This document shows positions 22,905 through 31,998 of a stretch of 37,025 bases of DNA, piece after piece. Every line of letters starts with the position of its first letter. The first letter of the stretch is position 1. The DNA comes from Lachnospiraceae bacterium UBA7199 (GTDB lineage Bacteria; Bacillota; Clostridia; Lachnospirales; Lachnospiraceae). Below the pieces are notes generated by a model. That model ran no database searches, was not told the origin of the DNA, and was given only the letters and a program-made list of their open reading frames with translations. The stretch covers positions 64,363 to 101,387 of the forward strand of contig DKUR01000083.1 of assembly GCA_002490775.1 (NCBI GenBank), read 5' to 3'. Position numbers and translations under genes: made by a program.

Positions 22905-23477
22905 TTACAACATCCTATGTTTTTTCATTTCCTGGTACAACCGGCTTATGGGAAGCCCCACCACATTATTATAATCTCCCTGTATCTCTTTTATATATGC
23001 GGCGCCTTTTCCTTGAATTCCGTAAGCGCCTGCCTTATCCATAGGCTCCCCTGTATCCACATACCATTTTATCTCTTTTTCAGACATGGGATACATCACC
23101 ACATCTGTCTTTTCATAAAAAGACAGCCGCCCCGCTCCCAGCAGCGTAACTCCTGTATAAACCTGATGAACATTTCCCTGCAGGCGTGAAAGCATCTCTT
23201 CCGCCTTTTTTCTGCTTCCCGGTTTCCCCATAATCTGCCCTTGAAAAACCACAATCGTATCCGCGCCGATCACCAGGGAGGAATCTTTTTCTGCTTCTGA
23301 GAGTCTTCTAAAAATATCTCCTGCCTTTCCTTCTGAAAGCTCCATCACCACCTGCTCAGGACGCTGGCTTAGTGGTATTTCCTCTATACTGCTTGGCATC
23401 ACTATATATTCCATGCCAATCTGTGTAAGAAGCTCCTGCCTCCTTGGGGAGGCAGAAGCTAAAATAATTTTATTCAT
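22905..23477 (-). CDS. maf: Maf-family nucleoside triphosphate pyrophosphatase
   Basis: Hydrolyses non-canonical or excess nucleoside triphosphates (dTTP/UTP type in close relatives) to monophosphates. Overproduction of Maf in Bacillus inhibits septation. The start is placed at ATG 23477 (190 residues, MNKIILASASPRRQELL), overlapping the ppk1 stop by 8 nt. The longer frame to 23612 lies entirely within ppk1. The motifs ASASPRR, VIGADTIVV and the later YGIQGKGAAYI are diagnostic. It is the last gene of the pheA-to-ppk1 unit, and an AT-rich 230-nt spacer with regulatory palindromes follows. Confidence 0.96.
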   Translation of the reverse strand: MNKIILASASPRRQELLTQIGMEYIVMPSSIEEIPLSQRPEQVVMELSEGKAGDIFRRLSEAEKDSSLVIGADTIVVFQGQIMGKPGSRKKAEEMLSRLQGNVHQVYTGVTLLGAGRLSFYEKTDVVMYPMSEKEIKWYVDTGEPMDKAGAYGIQGKGAAYIKEIQGDYNNVVGLPISRLYQEMKKHRML

Positions 23478-25599
23478 GATGCATTTCCGGGATAAACACT
23501 CTGCTGTTTCCCAATTGCTCCTGCATTTTTGCAGCCTTAACCGCCACATTGCAAAATTCCAACTGGGAATTAAATGATCCTTTTCCTCTCTTATCAATTT
23601 TTTCGTATACACCTTTATCTGTCAAAACATGGGCTTTCACTGTATCCTTGAGCTGCATGTGTAATATTGTTATGAGCTTTTTCTGCAGTTCCGGCTTATC
23701 AATGGGAAACATGATTTCCACACGCCTTTCTAAGTTTCTCGGCATCCAGTCAGCACTTGCACAATATACTTCTGATTTTCCGTCATTTTCAAAATAAAAG
23801 ATACGGCTGTGCTCCAGAAAATTCCCTACAATAGAGCGCACTGTAATATGATCACCGATTCCGGGAAGTCCTGTCTTTAAACAACAGATTCCCCTGATGA
23901 TCAATTCTATTTTCACACCTGCTGCACCTGCATCATATAGGGCTTTTATAATATCCTTGTCACACAGACTGTTGATCTTTGCAATAATATGTCCCCTGCG
24001 CCCCGCCAGCGCATTTTCCCTCTCCCTGTTAATCAAAAACAAAAATCTGTCCTTCAGCCACAAAGGCGCAAGAGAAAGTTTATTCCATCCAAGCGGCTCC
24101 GAATACCCTGAAAGCATGTTAAATACCGCAGTAGCATCCTCACCGATAGAAGGAGAACAGGTTAACAGCCCGATGTCCGTGTATAATTTTGCAGTGGCAT
24201 CATTATAGTTTCCAGTTCCAAGGTGGACATATCTTCTGATTCCGTCATCTTCCCTGCGCACCACCAATGTTATCTTGCTGTGGGTTTTTAGCCCTACCAG
24301 ACCATAAATCACATGACAGCCTGCTTTTTCCAACATCTTTGCCCAGACAATATTGTTCTCCTCATCAAATCTTGCTTTCAGTTCCACTAAGACAGAAACC
24401 TGCTTTCCATTTTCAGCCGCCTGTGCAAGAGCCGCTATAATAGGAGAATTACCACTGACACGGTAAAGCGTCTGCTTAATTGCCAGCACATCCTTATCCC
24501 TGGCCGCCTGCCTGATGAATTCCACTACCGGAGTAAAAGTTTCATAGGGGTGGAATAAAAGTATATCCTGCTGCCTGATTCTTTCGAAAATATCGCACTC
24601 TAAAGGAAGTTCGGGTACCATCTGAGGCGGTGCATAGCTGTTTTCTTTTAAATGCTCAAAGCCGGGAAGAGCATACATTTTCATAAGGAACGTCAGATCT
24701 AACGGTCCGTCAATTCTATAAATATCTTCTTGTGTAATTCTCAGTTCTTCTTCTATAATACGAAGGAGTCTTTTATCAATGGTATCCTCCACTTCTAAAC
24801 GGATTGCCTGCCCCCACTGCCTTTTTTTCAACTGTTTTTCGATTTCTTTCAGCAGATCTTCTGCCTCATCTTCCTCTATTGTCAAATCCGCATTTCTCAT
24901 AATCCGAAAAGGTGCAGAACAAACGATATCATAATTTAAAAACAGCTTATGGATGTTTCTTTCTATCACTTCTTCCAGTAAGATTATCTTTTTTTCCTGT
25001 CCTTTTTCAGCAGGAATCTGTACAATCCTTGAAAGCACACTGGGAACCTGTACTGTAGCAAATTCAAGAAATTCATCCCCATTCTTCTTTCTCACAAGCG
25101 CGCCGATATTAAGCGATTTATTTCTGATTAGTGGAAATGGTCGGGAAGAATCCACTGCCATAGGCGTTAAAACCGGATAAACATTCTCCTCATAATATTT
25201 ATCCACATACGCCGCTTCCCATGCAGTCAGCTTCTCATGGGATTCAATTACTGTAAGGCCATTTAGATGAAGCTGTGGAAGCAGAGACCTGTTATAAGTG
25301 GAGTACTGTAAATCCACCAATTCATGTGTCTCTTTATTAAGCGCTGTAAGCTGTTGTTTCGGAGTCATACCTGCAATATCCGGCTTATCATAACCTGCAT
25401 TAACCATATCCTTTAAGGAAGCCACCCTTACCATGAAAAATTCATCCAAATTTGAAGATGTAATACTTAAAAATTTTAATCGCTCAAATAAAGGATTGTC
25501 TTTATTTCTCGCTTCACTTAAAACCCTTTTGTCAAAAAGAATCCAGCTTAATTCTCTGTTTCTGTAATTTTCTGCGTCTTCGTAGTTTGATTTCCCCAT
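23470..25599 (-). CDS. ppk1: Polyphosphate kinase 1
   Basis: Reversibly transfers the gamma-phosphate of ATP to inorganic polyphosphate. The start at ATG 25599 (MGKSNYEDAENY, 709 residues) has GCAGGA upstream and is preferred over the ATG at 25623. The family features are all present: the N-terminal NRELSWILFDKRVL, the middle domain with LLFHPYETFTPVVEF and IKQTLYRVSG, the autophosphorylated-His region LKTHSKITLVVRRE, and the second histidine in FLEHSRIFYFEN. It follows ppx by about 25 nt, so synthesis and degradation of polyphosphate are encoded together. Confidence 0.96.
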   Translation of the reverse strand: MGKSNYEDAENYRNRELSWILFDKRVLSEARNKDNPLFERLKFLSITSSNLDEFFMVRVASLKDMVNAGYDKPDIAGMTPKQQLTALNKETHELVDLQYSTYNRSLLPQLHLNGLTVIESHEKLTAWEAAYVDKYYEENVYPVLTPMAVDSSRPFPLIRNKSLNIGALVRKKNGDEFLEFATVQVPSVLSRIVQIPAEKGQEKKIILLEEVIERNIHKLFLNYDIVCSAPFRIMRNADLTIEEDEAEDLLKEIEKQLKKRQWGQAIRLEVEDTIDKRLLRIIEEELRITQEDIYRIDGPLDLTFLMKMYALPGFEHLKENSYAPPQMVPELPLECDIFERIRQQDILLFHPYETFTPVVEFIRQAARDKDVLAIKQTLYRVSGNSPIIAALAQAAENGKQVSVLVELKARFDEENNIVWAKMLEKAGCHVIYGLVGLKTHSKITLVVRREDDGIRRYVHLGTGNYNDATAKLYTDIGLLTCSPSIGEDATAVFNMLSGYSEPLGWNKLSLAPLWLKDRFLFLINRERENALAGRRGHIIAKINSLCDKDIIKALYDAGAAGVKIELIIRGICCLKTGLPGIGDHITVRSIVGNFLEHSRIFYFENDGKSEVYCASADWMPRNLERRVEIMFPIDKPELQKKLITILHMQLKDTVKAHVLTDKGVYEKIDKRGKGSFNSQLEFCNVAVKAAKMQEQLGNSRVFIPEMHHE

Positions 25600-25624
25600 A
25601 CTAATAATCCTGCCCTTTCCCATT

Positions 25625-27163
25625 TCATGAACGCTTTTTTCTGATCACCGGCCTTATTTTATATACTTCTTCAAAGAAAACTGCCCGCTCATCAAAAAGC
25701 CCTTTTTCCAGCGTAATATCTTCAGCGGTATCTACTGTAATAATCAGTTCTTCTTCTTTTAAAGATATTTTTGTGTTTTTAAATTTCTGTTTATGGCTTC
25801 TGTCAAGCCCGTTTGCCAGCTTTAAAATTGCAATCAGCTTAGCTATTTTCAAATAAGATACTTTGTCAATCATCTGATTTTTGTTTTCATCTGCCTCGTA
25901 ATCAAATTCCAGATGATTATATTTAACCACATTAGCTACAATCTCTCTTTCTATGTGAGAAAGGCCAATAATTTCCGTGGCCATGATAATGCTGTAAGAA
26001 CATTCGCCAAGATTCACCATACTAATATATTTGCCGCAGTCATGCAATATAGTTGCAATCTGCAAAAGCAGTCTTTCTCTTCTTCCCAGGCCATGAATTC
26101 TTTTCATTCCATCAAAAATGGCCAGTGCAATCTGCTCTAAAGTTTCACTCCTCTTTCTGCTTCCCTGGTACCGCTTACTGATGCTCTTGGCACAGGCAAT
26201 AATGTCCTTTTCAAAATCATGGGGTAGGGTAATGATCTTATTCTTTTCTGCATATTCATAAGCAATTCCATCACATAAGGTCACGCCTGGCGCCCAGATT
26301 CTATCCGCTTCCACATTTTTCATAATACAGTGAAGCAGAATCATTGAAATATATAAAAGAGAGATTTTTTCCTCTGGCATATTAAGCAGCTTGGATAGCT
26401 CGGATATATTTTTGGTACGACATACTTCCGTGTAGTATTCCAGTGTTTTTCTATCTGCAATTCCTCCTATGCTGTCTTTTCCCTGACGCATAACAAGTTC
26501 TGAAATATAGTCGTCCACTACAATAATACTTTTTATCTGACGGTCCTTCAAATAAAGCTTCTTATATACACTAAGCTGAGATTCCACCATTTCCTTGATC
26601 AGTGTGTCATACTGCCTGATGCTGGCATCTAAGTGATGGAGATGCTCCTGAAGACGCAAAACCCCTAATCTCATATTCTGGGTAGAGACAAGGGCATCAT
26701 TATCAAAAAGCGAGATCTGTATGCTTCCTCCGCCAATATCCAGAATTGCAGTTCCGTTTTCAATGATTTTTTGAAATCCTTCCTCTTTCAGTGCGATAGA
26801 CTTGTAATCTAAAAAGCGCTGCTCCGAATTACTTAATATATCAATATGTATTCCTGTTCTCTGCTCAACCTGATCAAGCAAAATCACCTTGTTTTTTGTT
26901 TCCCGAATGGCGCTGGTGCCGTAAGCTTTATAGCCAGAAACCTGATACGTCCGCATAATATCAGAAAACTCTCTCAAAATCCGGCAAAGCTCATCTACTC
27001 TTTCACTGGATAATTTTCCTGTGCTATAAGTCTCGCTTCCCATATCAATACTGTGCCGGATATGATCAATTTCCCGCATTCCCTTTGCCTTGGAAACCTC
27101 AAATATTTTCATAGCCAGCTCATATGAGCCTACATCAATTGCTGCAAACGTTTTTACTGCCAT
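25625..27163 (-). CDS. ppx: Ppx/GppA exopolyphosphatase with HD domain
   Basis: The N-terminal half (about 1-300) is a Ppx/GppA phosphatase of the ASKHA fold: AAIDVGSYELAMKIF, YGTSAIRETKN and the phosphate-binding ILDIGGGSIQISLF. The C-terminal half is an HD domain with ILHDCGKYI and the later GLSHIEREIVANVV. It releases phosphate from polyphosphate ends and/or hydrolyses pppGpp. At 512 residues it has the length of the long two-domain form. It overlaps the AAA ATPase gene by 10 nt and precedes ppk1. Confidence 0.93.
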   Translation of the reverse strand: MAVKTFAAIDVGSYELAMKIFEVSKAKGMREIDHIRHSIDMGSETYSTGKLSSERVDELCRILREFSDIMRTYQVSGYKAYGTSAIRETKNKVILLDQVEQRTGIHIDILSNSEQRFLDYKSIALKEEGFQKIIENGTAILDIGGGSIQISLFDNDALVSTQNMRLGVLRLQEHLHHLDASIRQYDTLIKEMVESQLSVYKKLYLKDRQIKSIIVVDDYISELVMRQGKDSIGGIADRKTLEYYTEVCRTKNISELSKLLNMPEEKISLLYISMILLHCIMKNVEADRIWAPGVTLCDGIAYEYAEKNKIITLPHDFEKDIIACAKSISKRYQGSRKRSETLEQIALAIFDGMKRIHGLGRRERLLLQIATILHDCGKYISMVNLGECSYSIIMATEIIGLSHIEREIVANVVKYNHLEFDYEADENKNQMIDKVSYLKIAKLIAILKLANGLDRSHKQKFKNTKISLKEEELIITVDTAEDITLEKGLFDERAVFFEEVYKIRPVIRKKRS

Positions 27164-28464
27164 AAACTCTCCTTTCTGCCAAGCAGGTAATCAATAAACT
27201 GCTGCGCTGTTCTTCCTGAAAGCCCCCCGTGGGCAAGTTCCCATTTATTTGCTTCTAATAATAGTTCTTCTTTCGGCATGGATATATGATACCGCTCTGC
27301 CAATACCTGAACAATATTTTGAAATTCCTTTTTATCCGGTGCTGCAAAAAAAATCGTAACGCCGAACCGGGATACCAGCGAAAGTTTTTCCTGTACAGTA
27401 TCACCTGCATGGAGGTCATCTCTTCTATCCTCTTTATCAGAAAATTTCTCCCGCACCAGATGACGTCTGTTGCTTGTTGCATAAATCAGTACGTTTGCAG
27501 GCTTTTTCTCCAAACCACCCTCTATCACGGCTTTTAAATATTTATATTCGATTTCAAAATCTTCAAAACTTAAATCATCCATATAAATAATAAATTTATA
27601 ATTTCTATTTTTAATCTGAGTGATCACTTCATTTATATCCTGAAACTGGTGCTTATAAATTTCTATAATTCTCAGCCCCTTTTCATAATACTCATTGGCA
27701 ATCCCCTTAATACTGGAAGATTTTCCAGTACCCGCATCTCCAAAAAGGAGACAGTTGTTTGCTTTCCTCCCCTCAACAAAAGCCTCTGTATTTTCAATCA
27801 GCTTTCTCTTAGGGATCTCGTAGCCCACCAGATCATTTAAATATACATGGGCAATATTTTGAATTGGCACAACATGAACGCCATTTTCATCATGAACTAC
27901 GCGGAATGCTTTATGCAGACCAAACTTACCGACACCATAATCCTTATAAAATTCCGTGAGCGTGGCCTTCATTTCCCCGGGTGTATGATTCTGGGTAAAT
28001 TTTTCTGCAAGGCCGCAGATTCTTTCCCGGATGCGGCTGTTATATACCTTACTTTCACTGTCAGAACTTTCATAGTTCGTTATTAGATCAAAATCTGTAA
28101 CCGAAAGCGTCTGTACCATATCTGTAAAATCATAATCAAAAAATTCTTTAAAAATTACAATGTCATGAAGAACCGCACGGTTAATGCTGCCTTTTATTTC
28201 TCCTCTTATTTCACAAGCCTTACTATAACTGTTTTCATTATTTACCAAAAGGTTTGCCAGATAGCAGTGCCAGAGATTTCCATAAAATCCATGATTTCCT
28301 GCTATTTCAAGAAGCCTGTGGATACAGTCATACAAAAGTCCTGCCATATCTTCTTTATTGTAGTAATCCTCTTTGTAATGCTCCATCAGCCATGCCATAT
28401 CAAATAAAAGCCGGCCTTCTTCCTCATCAAAATCTTTATATACGATCAATTCCTGCCTTCTCAT
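27154..28464 (-). CDS. DUF815-family AAA ATPase
   Basis: Predicted cytoplasmic ATPase. The start is set at ATG 28464 (436 residues, MRRQELIVYKDFD) with AGGA upstream; the frame stays open to 28515. The N-terminal 200 residues are helical. The ATPase domain has Walker A GDAGTGKSS (near residue 245), Walker B FIIYMDDLSFED and a sensor-like IYATSNRRHLV, all characteristic of DUF815 proteins. The biological role is unknown in the family. The position between pheA and ppx-ppk1, with a 10-nt overlap to ppx, suggests co-translation with the polyphosphate genes. Confidence 0.9.
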   Translation of the reverse strand: MRRQELIVYKDFDEEEGRLLFDMAWLMEHYKEDYYNKEDMAGLLYDCIHRLLEIAGNHGFYGNLWHCYLANLLVNNENSYSKACEIRGEIKGSINRAVLHDIVIFKEFFDYDFTDMVQTLSVTDFDLITNYESSDSESKVYNSRIRERICGLAEKFTQNHTPGEMKATLTEFYKDYGVGKFGLHKAFRVVHDENGVHVVPIQNIAHVYLNDLVGYEIPKRKLIENTEAFVEGRKANNCLLFGDAGTGKSSSIKGIANEYYEKGLRIIEIYKHQFQDINEVITQIKNRNYKFIIYMDDLSFEDFEIEYKYLKAVIEGGLEKKPANVLIYATSNRRHLVREKFSDKEDRRDDLHAGDTVQEKLSLVSRFGVTIFFAAPDKKEFQNIVQVLAERYHISMPKEELLLEANKWELAHGGLSGRTAQQFIDYLLGRKESLWQ

Positions 28465-28516
28465 AATTATCCTAGTCCCCTTTAAAGCCTTTTGCCTGCT
28501 GCCAGTCTTACCCACA

Positions 28517-29641
28517 TCAATAATTCCCCAATATCCTCATATTCCTGGCTTCCGCCCGTAGTCCCCTTAAAGCGTTTTTTACAGCGCTGTCTGACAAATT
28601 GCCTTCAAAATCTATAAAAAATCTGTATTCCCAGCTTCTGTCCTCAATTGGTCTGCTTTCAATCCTGTTCATGTTCAGGTTATTATAAATAAAATGGGAA
28701 AGCATATGATACAGGGAACCACTTTCATGGGGAACTTCAAAGCAAATGCTGATCTTTTTTGCGTTTTCCAAAAAAATCTTTTGATTCGTCACTATGATAA
28801 AACGTGTAGAATTTGTACTGCTCTGATTAACTCCCCTTGCAAGCACCTCAAGTCCATAAATTTTTGCTGCATATTCACTGGCAATGGCTGCCTGGCATCT
28901 ATTTTTCTCCTCTGCTACCTTCTGTGCCGCAAAAGCATTATTATGCATACTAATCTGACGCCAGTTATGCTCACTTAAAAATCTTGCCGACTGCATCAGC
29001 GACTGCGGATGGGAATATACCGTCCGAATCTCTTCCATCCGGGTACCGGGAAGGGCCATTAAACAATGCTCAATCTTAATGATCTGCTCCCCAACAATAT
29101 AATTCTCAAATTCTGCCAGAAGATCATAGATCTCACTTACAATGCCAGCTGTTGAATTTTCTATAGGAAGCACCGCAAAATCAGCCCTGCCTTCATCAAT
29201 GGCTGTCATGGCATCCCTGAAGGTATCCACGTGAAAACTGTCCGCCTGGTCTCCAAAGTATTGCACCATAGCCGCCTGAGAATATGCGCCTTCCGCCCCC
29301 TGAAACACCACCTTGACTTTTTCCTTATAAAGGCAGTCCACTCCAATAAAAGGGAGCCTGCCTGTACTGCCATGCTCCGTCAGCATACGGTATTGGAGTT
29401 TCCGGCTCATAGACATAATCTGTTCAAAAAGTTCTTCAATCCCCAAGGCATTAAACTCATTGTGAGTTAACGCTTTCACCTTACGGAGTTTTTCTTCCTC
29501 TCTTGCTTTGTCGAAGACCTGCTTTCCAGTTTCAATTTTATATTCTGCCACCTGCCTGGAAATATCCATTCTTTTTTCGTATAATTCCACAATCTTGGCA
29601 TCAATTTCATCAATTTTTCCACGCAATTCCAATAAATCCAT
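28517..29641 (-). CDS. pheA: Bifunctional chorismate mutase / prephenate dehydratase
   Basis: Converts chorismate to prephenate and then phenylpyruvate in phenylalanine synthesis. The 374 residues comprise an AroQ-type chorismate mutase (1-90; LRGKIDEIDAKIVELYEKR, VAEYKIETGK), a prephenate dehydratase domain (about 108-285; FQGAEGAYSQAA, VLPIENSTAGIV, NSTRFIIV) and a C-terminal ACT domain with ESRP at about 335, which binds phenylalanine for feedback inhibition. The start has GGAGGAAAG directly upstream. It leads the pheA-AAA-ppx-ppk1-maf unit from the promoter at 29695-29723. Confidence 0.97.
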   Translation of the reverse strand: MDLLELRGKIDEIDAKIVELYEKRMDISRQVAEYKIETGKQVFDKAREEEKLRKVKALTHNEFNALGIEELFEQIMSMSRKLQYRMLTEHGSTGRLPFIGVDCLYKEKVKVVFQGAEGAYSQAAMVQYFGDQADSFHVDTFRDAMTAIDEGRADFAVLPIENSTAGIVSEIYDLLAEFENYIVGEQIIKIEHCLMALPGTRMEEIRTVYSHPQSLMQSARFLSEHNWRQISMHNNAFAAQKVAEEKNRCQAAIASEYAAKIYGLEVLARGVNQSSTNSTRFIIVTNQKIFLENAKKISICFEVPHESGSLYHMLSHFIYNNLNMNRIESRPIEDRSWEYRFFIDFEGNLSDSAVKNALRGLRAEARNMRILGNY

Positions 29642-29694
29642 CTTTCCTCCACTCCGAAGCGTTTATCCGGTATTTTCCTTTGAATATTGCTTTT

Positions 29695-29723
29695 ATTTTA
29701 TTATAAATACCTTTCTGTTTCAA
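29695..29723 (-). promoter_or_regulatory. Putative promoter of the pheA-to-maf unit
   Basis: Minus strand: -35 TTGAAA (29718-29723), 17-bp spacer, -10 TAAAAT (29695-29700), about 55 bp upstream of pheA. It is divergent from the plus-strand promoter at 29741-29769, with only 17 bp between the two -35 boxes. No T-box or peptide leader was recognised. Confidence 0.5.
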
Positions 29724-29740
29724 GCGTTCCAAAGAGAGTA

Positions 29741-29769
29741 TTGCGAAAAAAACATAACATAATTATAAT
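29741..29769 (+). promoter_or_regulatory. Sigma-A promoter of the DUF5050-like gene
   Basis: Plus strand: -35 TTGCGA (29741-29746), 17-bp spacer, -10 TATAAT (29764-29769), followed by GAAGGGAG and the ATG at 29797. The leader is very short, about 20 nt. Confidence 0.7.
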
Positions 29770-29796
29770 AAATATAGTTGAAGGGAGTATTTAACT

Positions 29797-30822
29797 ATGA
29801 AAAAAAACTGGAAATTTATTTTAATTATCGGACTCATCATACTTGCGCTGGGCATTTCCGCCATAATGTCTTCTCTTGCCGGAAAAGTTCCGCCAAATGA
29901 TATTTCCGTTACTGGAAATACCGCCGGAAATTTAAATAATGGAGGATTATTTGCTGAGAGCAATGGGAAAGTCTATTTTTCCAACGCCTATGATAACGGA
30001 TGTCTTTATTCTATGAATAGTAACGAAACAGAGCTTGAAAAATTATCCACCAATCAGGTGAACTCCATCAATGTAGGAGGCAATTTTCTCTACTACTATA
30101 TGGATAGTTCCGGCGGTGGAACCGGACTTGGATATGTGGTACGGACCTATGGCGTCTACCGCTCTAAGCTGAATGGGAATGATACCAAATGCCTGGACCG
30201 GAATGCAGCAGTTACCATGCAGCTTGTAGGAGACTATATTTATTACCAGCGGTACAACAATAAAGATTTTACCAAGTTCTACAAAGTTAAAACAGACAAA
30301 ACTGAAAATGAACTGGTATCCGACATAATCATAAATCCTGCCGCATGCTACAATGGAATCATATATTTTAATGGAACGGAAGATAATCATTACCTTTATT
30401 CCTTAGATACAAGAACAGATCTGATCTCCACCGTCTTTGAAGGTAATCTCTGGTATCCGGCTTATAATGGGGGATACATTTACTACATGGATGTTTCCTC
30501 AAATTATCGGCTATGTCGTTATTCTCTTTCTGAAAATACGGTGGAAATTTTAACAAATGACAGGGTTGATACTTTTAACGTAGGTGACAGCTATATTTAC
30601 TATCAGCGTAACTCTGCCACAGATCCCGCTCTAATGCGGATGCGGTTAGATGGAAGTGAACCGGAAGTAGTGGCATCAGGCAATTACACAAACATTAATC
30701 TTACCTCAACTTACGCTTACTTCAATGCCTTTGGAGCGGATGTACCTGTTTATCACACCCCCGTAAACGGTCCTGTAAATGTAACCACATTTACTGCGGC
30801 GATGGAAGCGGTAGAAAAATAA
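29797..30822 (+). CDS. Membrane-anchored beta-propeller-like protein (DUF5050 type)
   Basis: The 341 residues start with a basic end and one membrane segment (about 7-29, no lipobox), then a short linker and a long extracellular domain. That domain is built of repeated beta units of the type G-x-I/L-Y-Y-x-N/D-x-x-x-x-x-L-Y-x-L/M (for example VYFSNAYDNGCLYSMNSNE, YLYSLDTRTD and IYYMDVSSNYRLCRYSL), which recall DUF5050/TolB-like propellers. No catalytic motif is visible; a sensory or adhesive role is possible. It is a single plus-strand gene between two minus-strand operons, with its own promoter and a terminator. Confidence 0.85.
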   Translation: MKKNWKFILIIGLIILALGISAIMSSLAGKVPPNDISVTGNTAGNLNNGGLFAESNGKVYFSNAYDNGCLYSMNSNETELEKLSTNQVNSINVGGNFLYYYMDSSGGGTGLGYVVRTYGVYRSKLNGNDTKCLDRNAAVTMQLVGDYIYYQRYNNKDFTKFYKVKTDKTENELVSDIIINPAACYNGIIYFNGTEDNHYLYSLDTRTDLISTVFEGNLWYPAYNGGYIYYMDVSSNYRLCRYSLSENTVEILTNDRVDTFNVGDSYIYYQRNSATDPALMRMRLDGSEPEVVASGNYTNINLTSTYAYFNAFGADVPVYHTPVNGPVNVTTFTAAMEAVEK

Positions 30823-30850
30823 CGGAAGCGGCTTCATACCGCTTCCGTTT
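30821..30850. terminator. Bidirectional terminator between convergent genes
   Basis: CGGAAGCGG (30823-30831) and CCGCTTCCG (30839-30847) form a perfect 9-bp stem with a 7-nt loop. TTTATTTG follows on the plus strand and TTATTTTTC on the minus strand, so it can end both the propeller gene and the folate operon. Confidence 0.85.
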
Positions 30851-30860
30851 ATTTGTATTT

Positions 30861-31058
30861 CTACATCTGCTTGCGCACTATCAGGTATTCATCTCCCGGC
30901 TGGTAATAAGGACATTCCATGTAGGTTCCTGATAAAAATCTTGCCATTTCGTCTTCATCTAAGTCCATCTCACAGGTATAGCATTCATAATCCTCATCAT
31001 AGACATAATTATTACACTGCTCACAACTTCCCTGTGGACTTTTTACTTTCTTTTTCAT
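30861..31058 (-). CDS. Small Cys-rich protein, DUF6472-like
   Basis: A 65-residue protein with two close cysteine pairs, CEQCNN near residue 12 and CYTCEMDLDEDEMARFL near 26, and a third region MECPYYQPGDEY. The arrangement fits a small metal-binding protein and resembles the family labelled DUF6472, which is common in Clostridia. It is the last gene of the folate operon, 30 nt after folBK. The function is unknown. Confidence 0.8.
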   Translation of the reverse strand: MKKKVKSPQGSCEQCNNYVYDEDYECYTCEMDLDEDEMARFLSGTYMECPYYQPGDEYLIVRKQM

Positions 31059-31088
31059 CTACCCGCTTCCTTCCTGACGCCCTGCTTT

Positions 31089-31931
31089 TTACTCTTTAAC
31101 AGGTTCATCCTGAGCTTTATTTTTCAGCTCATTTAACATCTGTCTCACTGTTTTGCCTGTCACAGGATTCAAATACCAAGGACACAATTCATCAAGGGGC
31201 TTTAAAACAAACTCTCTGTTTTCCATGTCAGGATGCGGCACCGTAAGAACCGGATCATTTGAAACAAAATCCTGATAAAATAAAATATCCAAATCAAGGG
31301 TTCTGGGCCCCCAATGTATTTTCCGCTCTCTTCCAGCCTTTTGCTCCAGCTCATGCAAAAAATCAAGCAGTTCATAAGGATTAAGCAGCGTTTTAAGTTC
31401 TATGGCTCCATTTAGAAAATCATAAAGGGCTGCATCCCCATAAGGCGGTGTTTCAATGATTTCGGAACATTTCACCTGTCTTATCAGCTCATTTCCTTTC
31501 AGTTCTGCAACTGCTTTATCTAAAAATTTTCGTTTTTCTCCTAAATTAGAGCCAATCCCCAGATAAGCTGTTTTCCATCCTCTGTCGATATATACGGATA
31601 CATTTCCAAAAGGAAGCCCTATTGGCGCATGGGGTTTTTTCACTTCTAACTCCAAGCGTTCAATCAAAGGAAATTTTAAAAGCACTGCTCTGGCAAGATG
31701 CTCCGCCGCCGCCTCTATCAGCGCATACGTATTTTCCCTGAAATACTGTGTCATGAAATGACACACTTCCCCATAATGAGTGGATAAGGAAAGCTCGTCC
31801 TTCTTTCCTGCCGGCCTTAAATCTGTATACAATCTGGCATCAATTTGAAAGATCTGACCTTCTTTCGTCTCTTCTGGAAAGACGCCGTGAAATCCATAAA
31901 TTTCTAAATTATCTATCCTGATCTGATCCAT
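31089..31931 (-). CDS. folK: FolB-FolK fusion: dihydroneopterin aldolase / HPPK
   Basis: Two successive folate steps in one chain. Residues 1-118 are the aldolase (IDNLEIYGFHGVFPEETKEGQ, VKKPHAPIGLPFGNVSV), which forms 6-hydroxymethyl-7,8-dihydropterin. Residues about 120-280 are the pyrophosphokinase (AYLGIGSNLGEK, GPRTLDLDILFYQD, VPHPDMENREFVLKPL). The fusion is common in Clostridia. It lies between folP and the small Cys-rich gene, 67 nt after folP. Confidence 0.96.
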   Translation of the reverse strand: MDQIRIDNLEIYGFHGVFPEETKEGQIFQIDARLYTDLRPAGKKDELSLSTHYGEVCHFMTQYFRENTYALIEAAAEHLARAVLLKFPLIERLELEVKKPHAPIGLPFGNVSVYIDRGWKTAYLGIGSNLGEKRKFLDKAVAELKGNELIRQVKCSEIIETPPYGDAALYDFLNGAIELKTLLNPYELLDFLHELEQKAGRERKIHWGPRTLDLDILFYQDFVSNDPVLTVPHPDMENREFVLKPLDELCPWYLNPVTGKTVRQMLNELKNKAQDEPVKE

Positions 31932-31998
31932 CCTCTTCCATACCTTTCCTTAGAAACCACTTTGTTTTCCTTTTAGCCCCTGTCTGGATATGCCAATA

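Noticed and set aside
23478..23612. N-terminal extension of maf
   Set aside because: It lies inside ppk1, and Maf proteins start at the residues coded from 23477.
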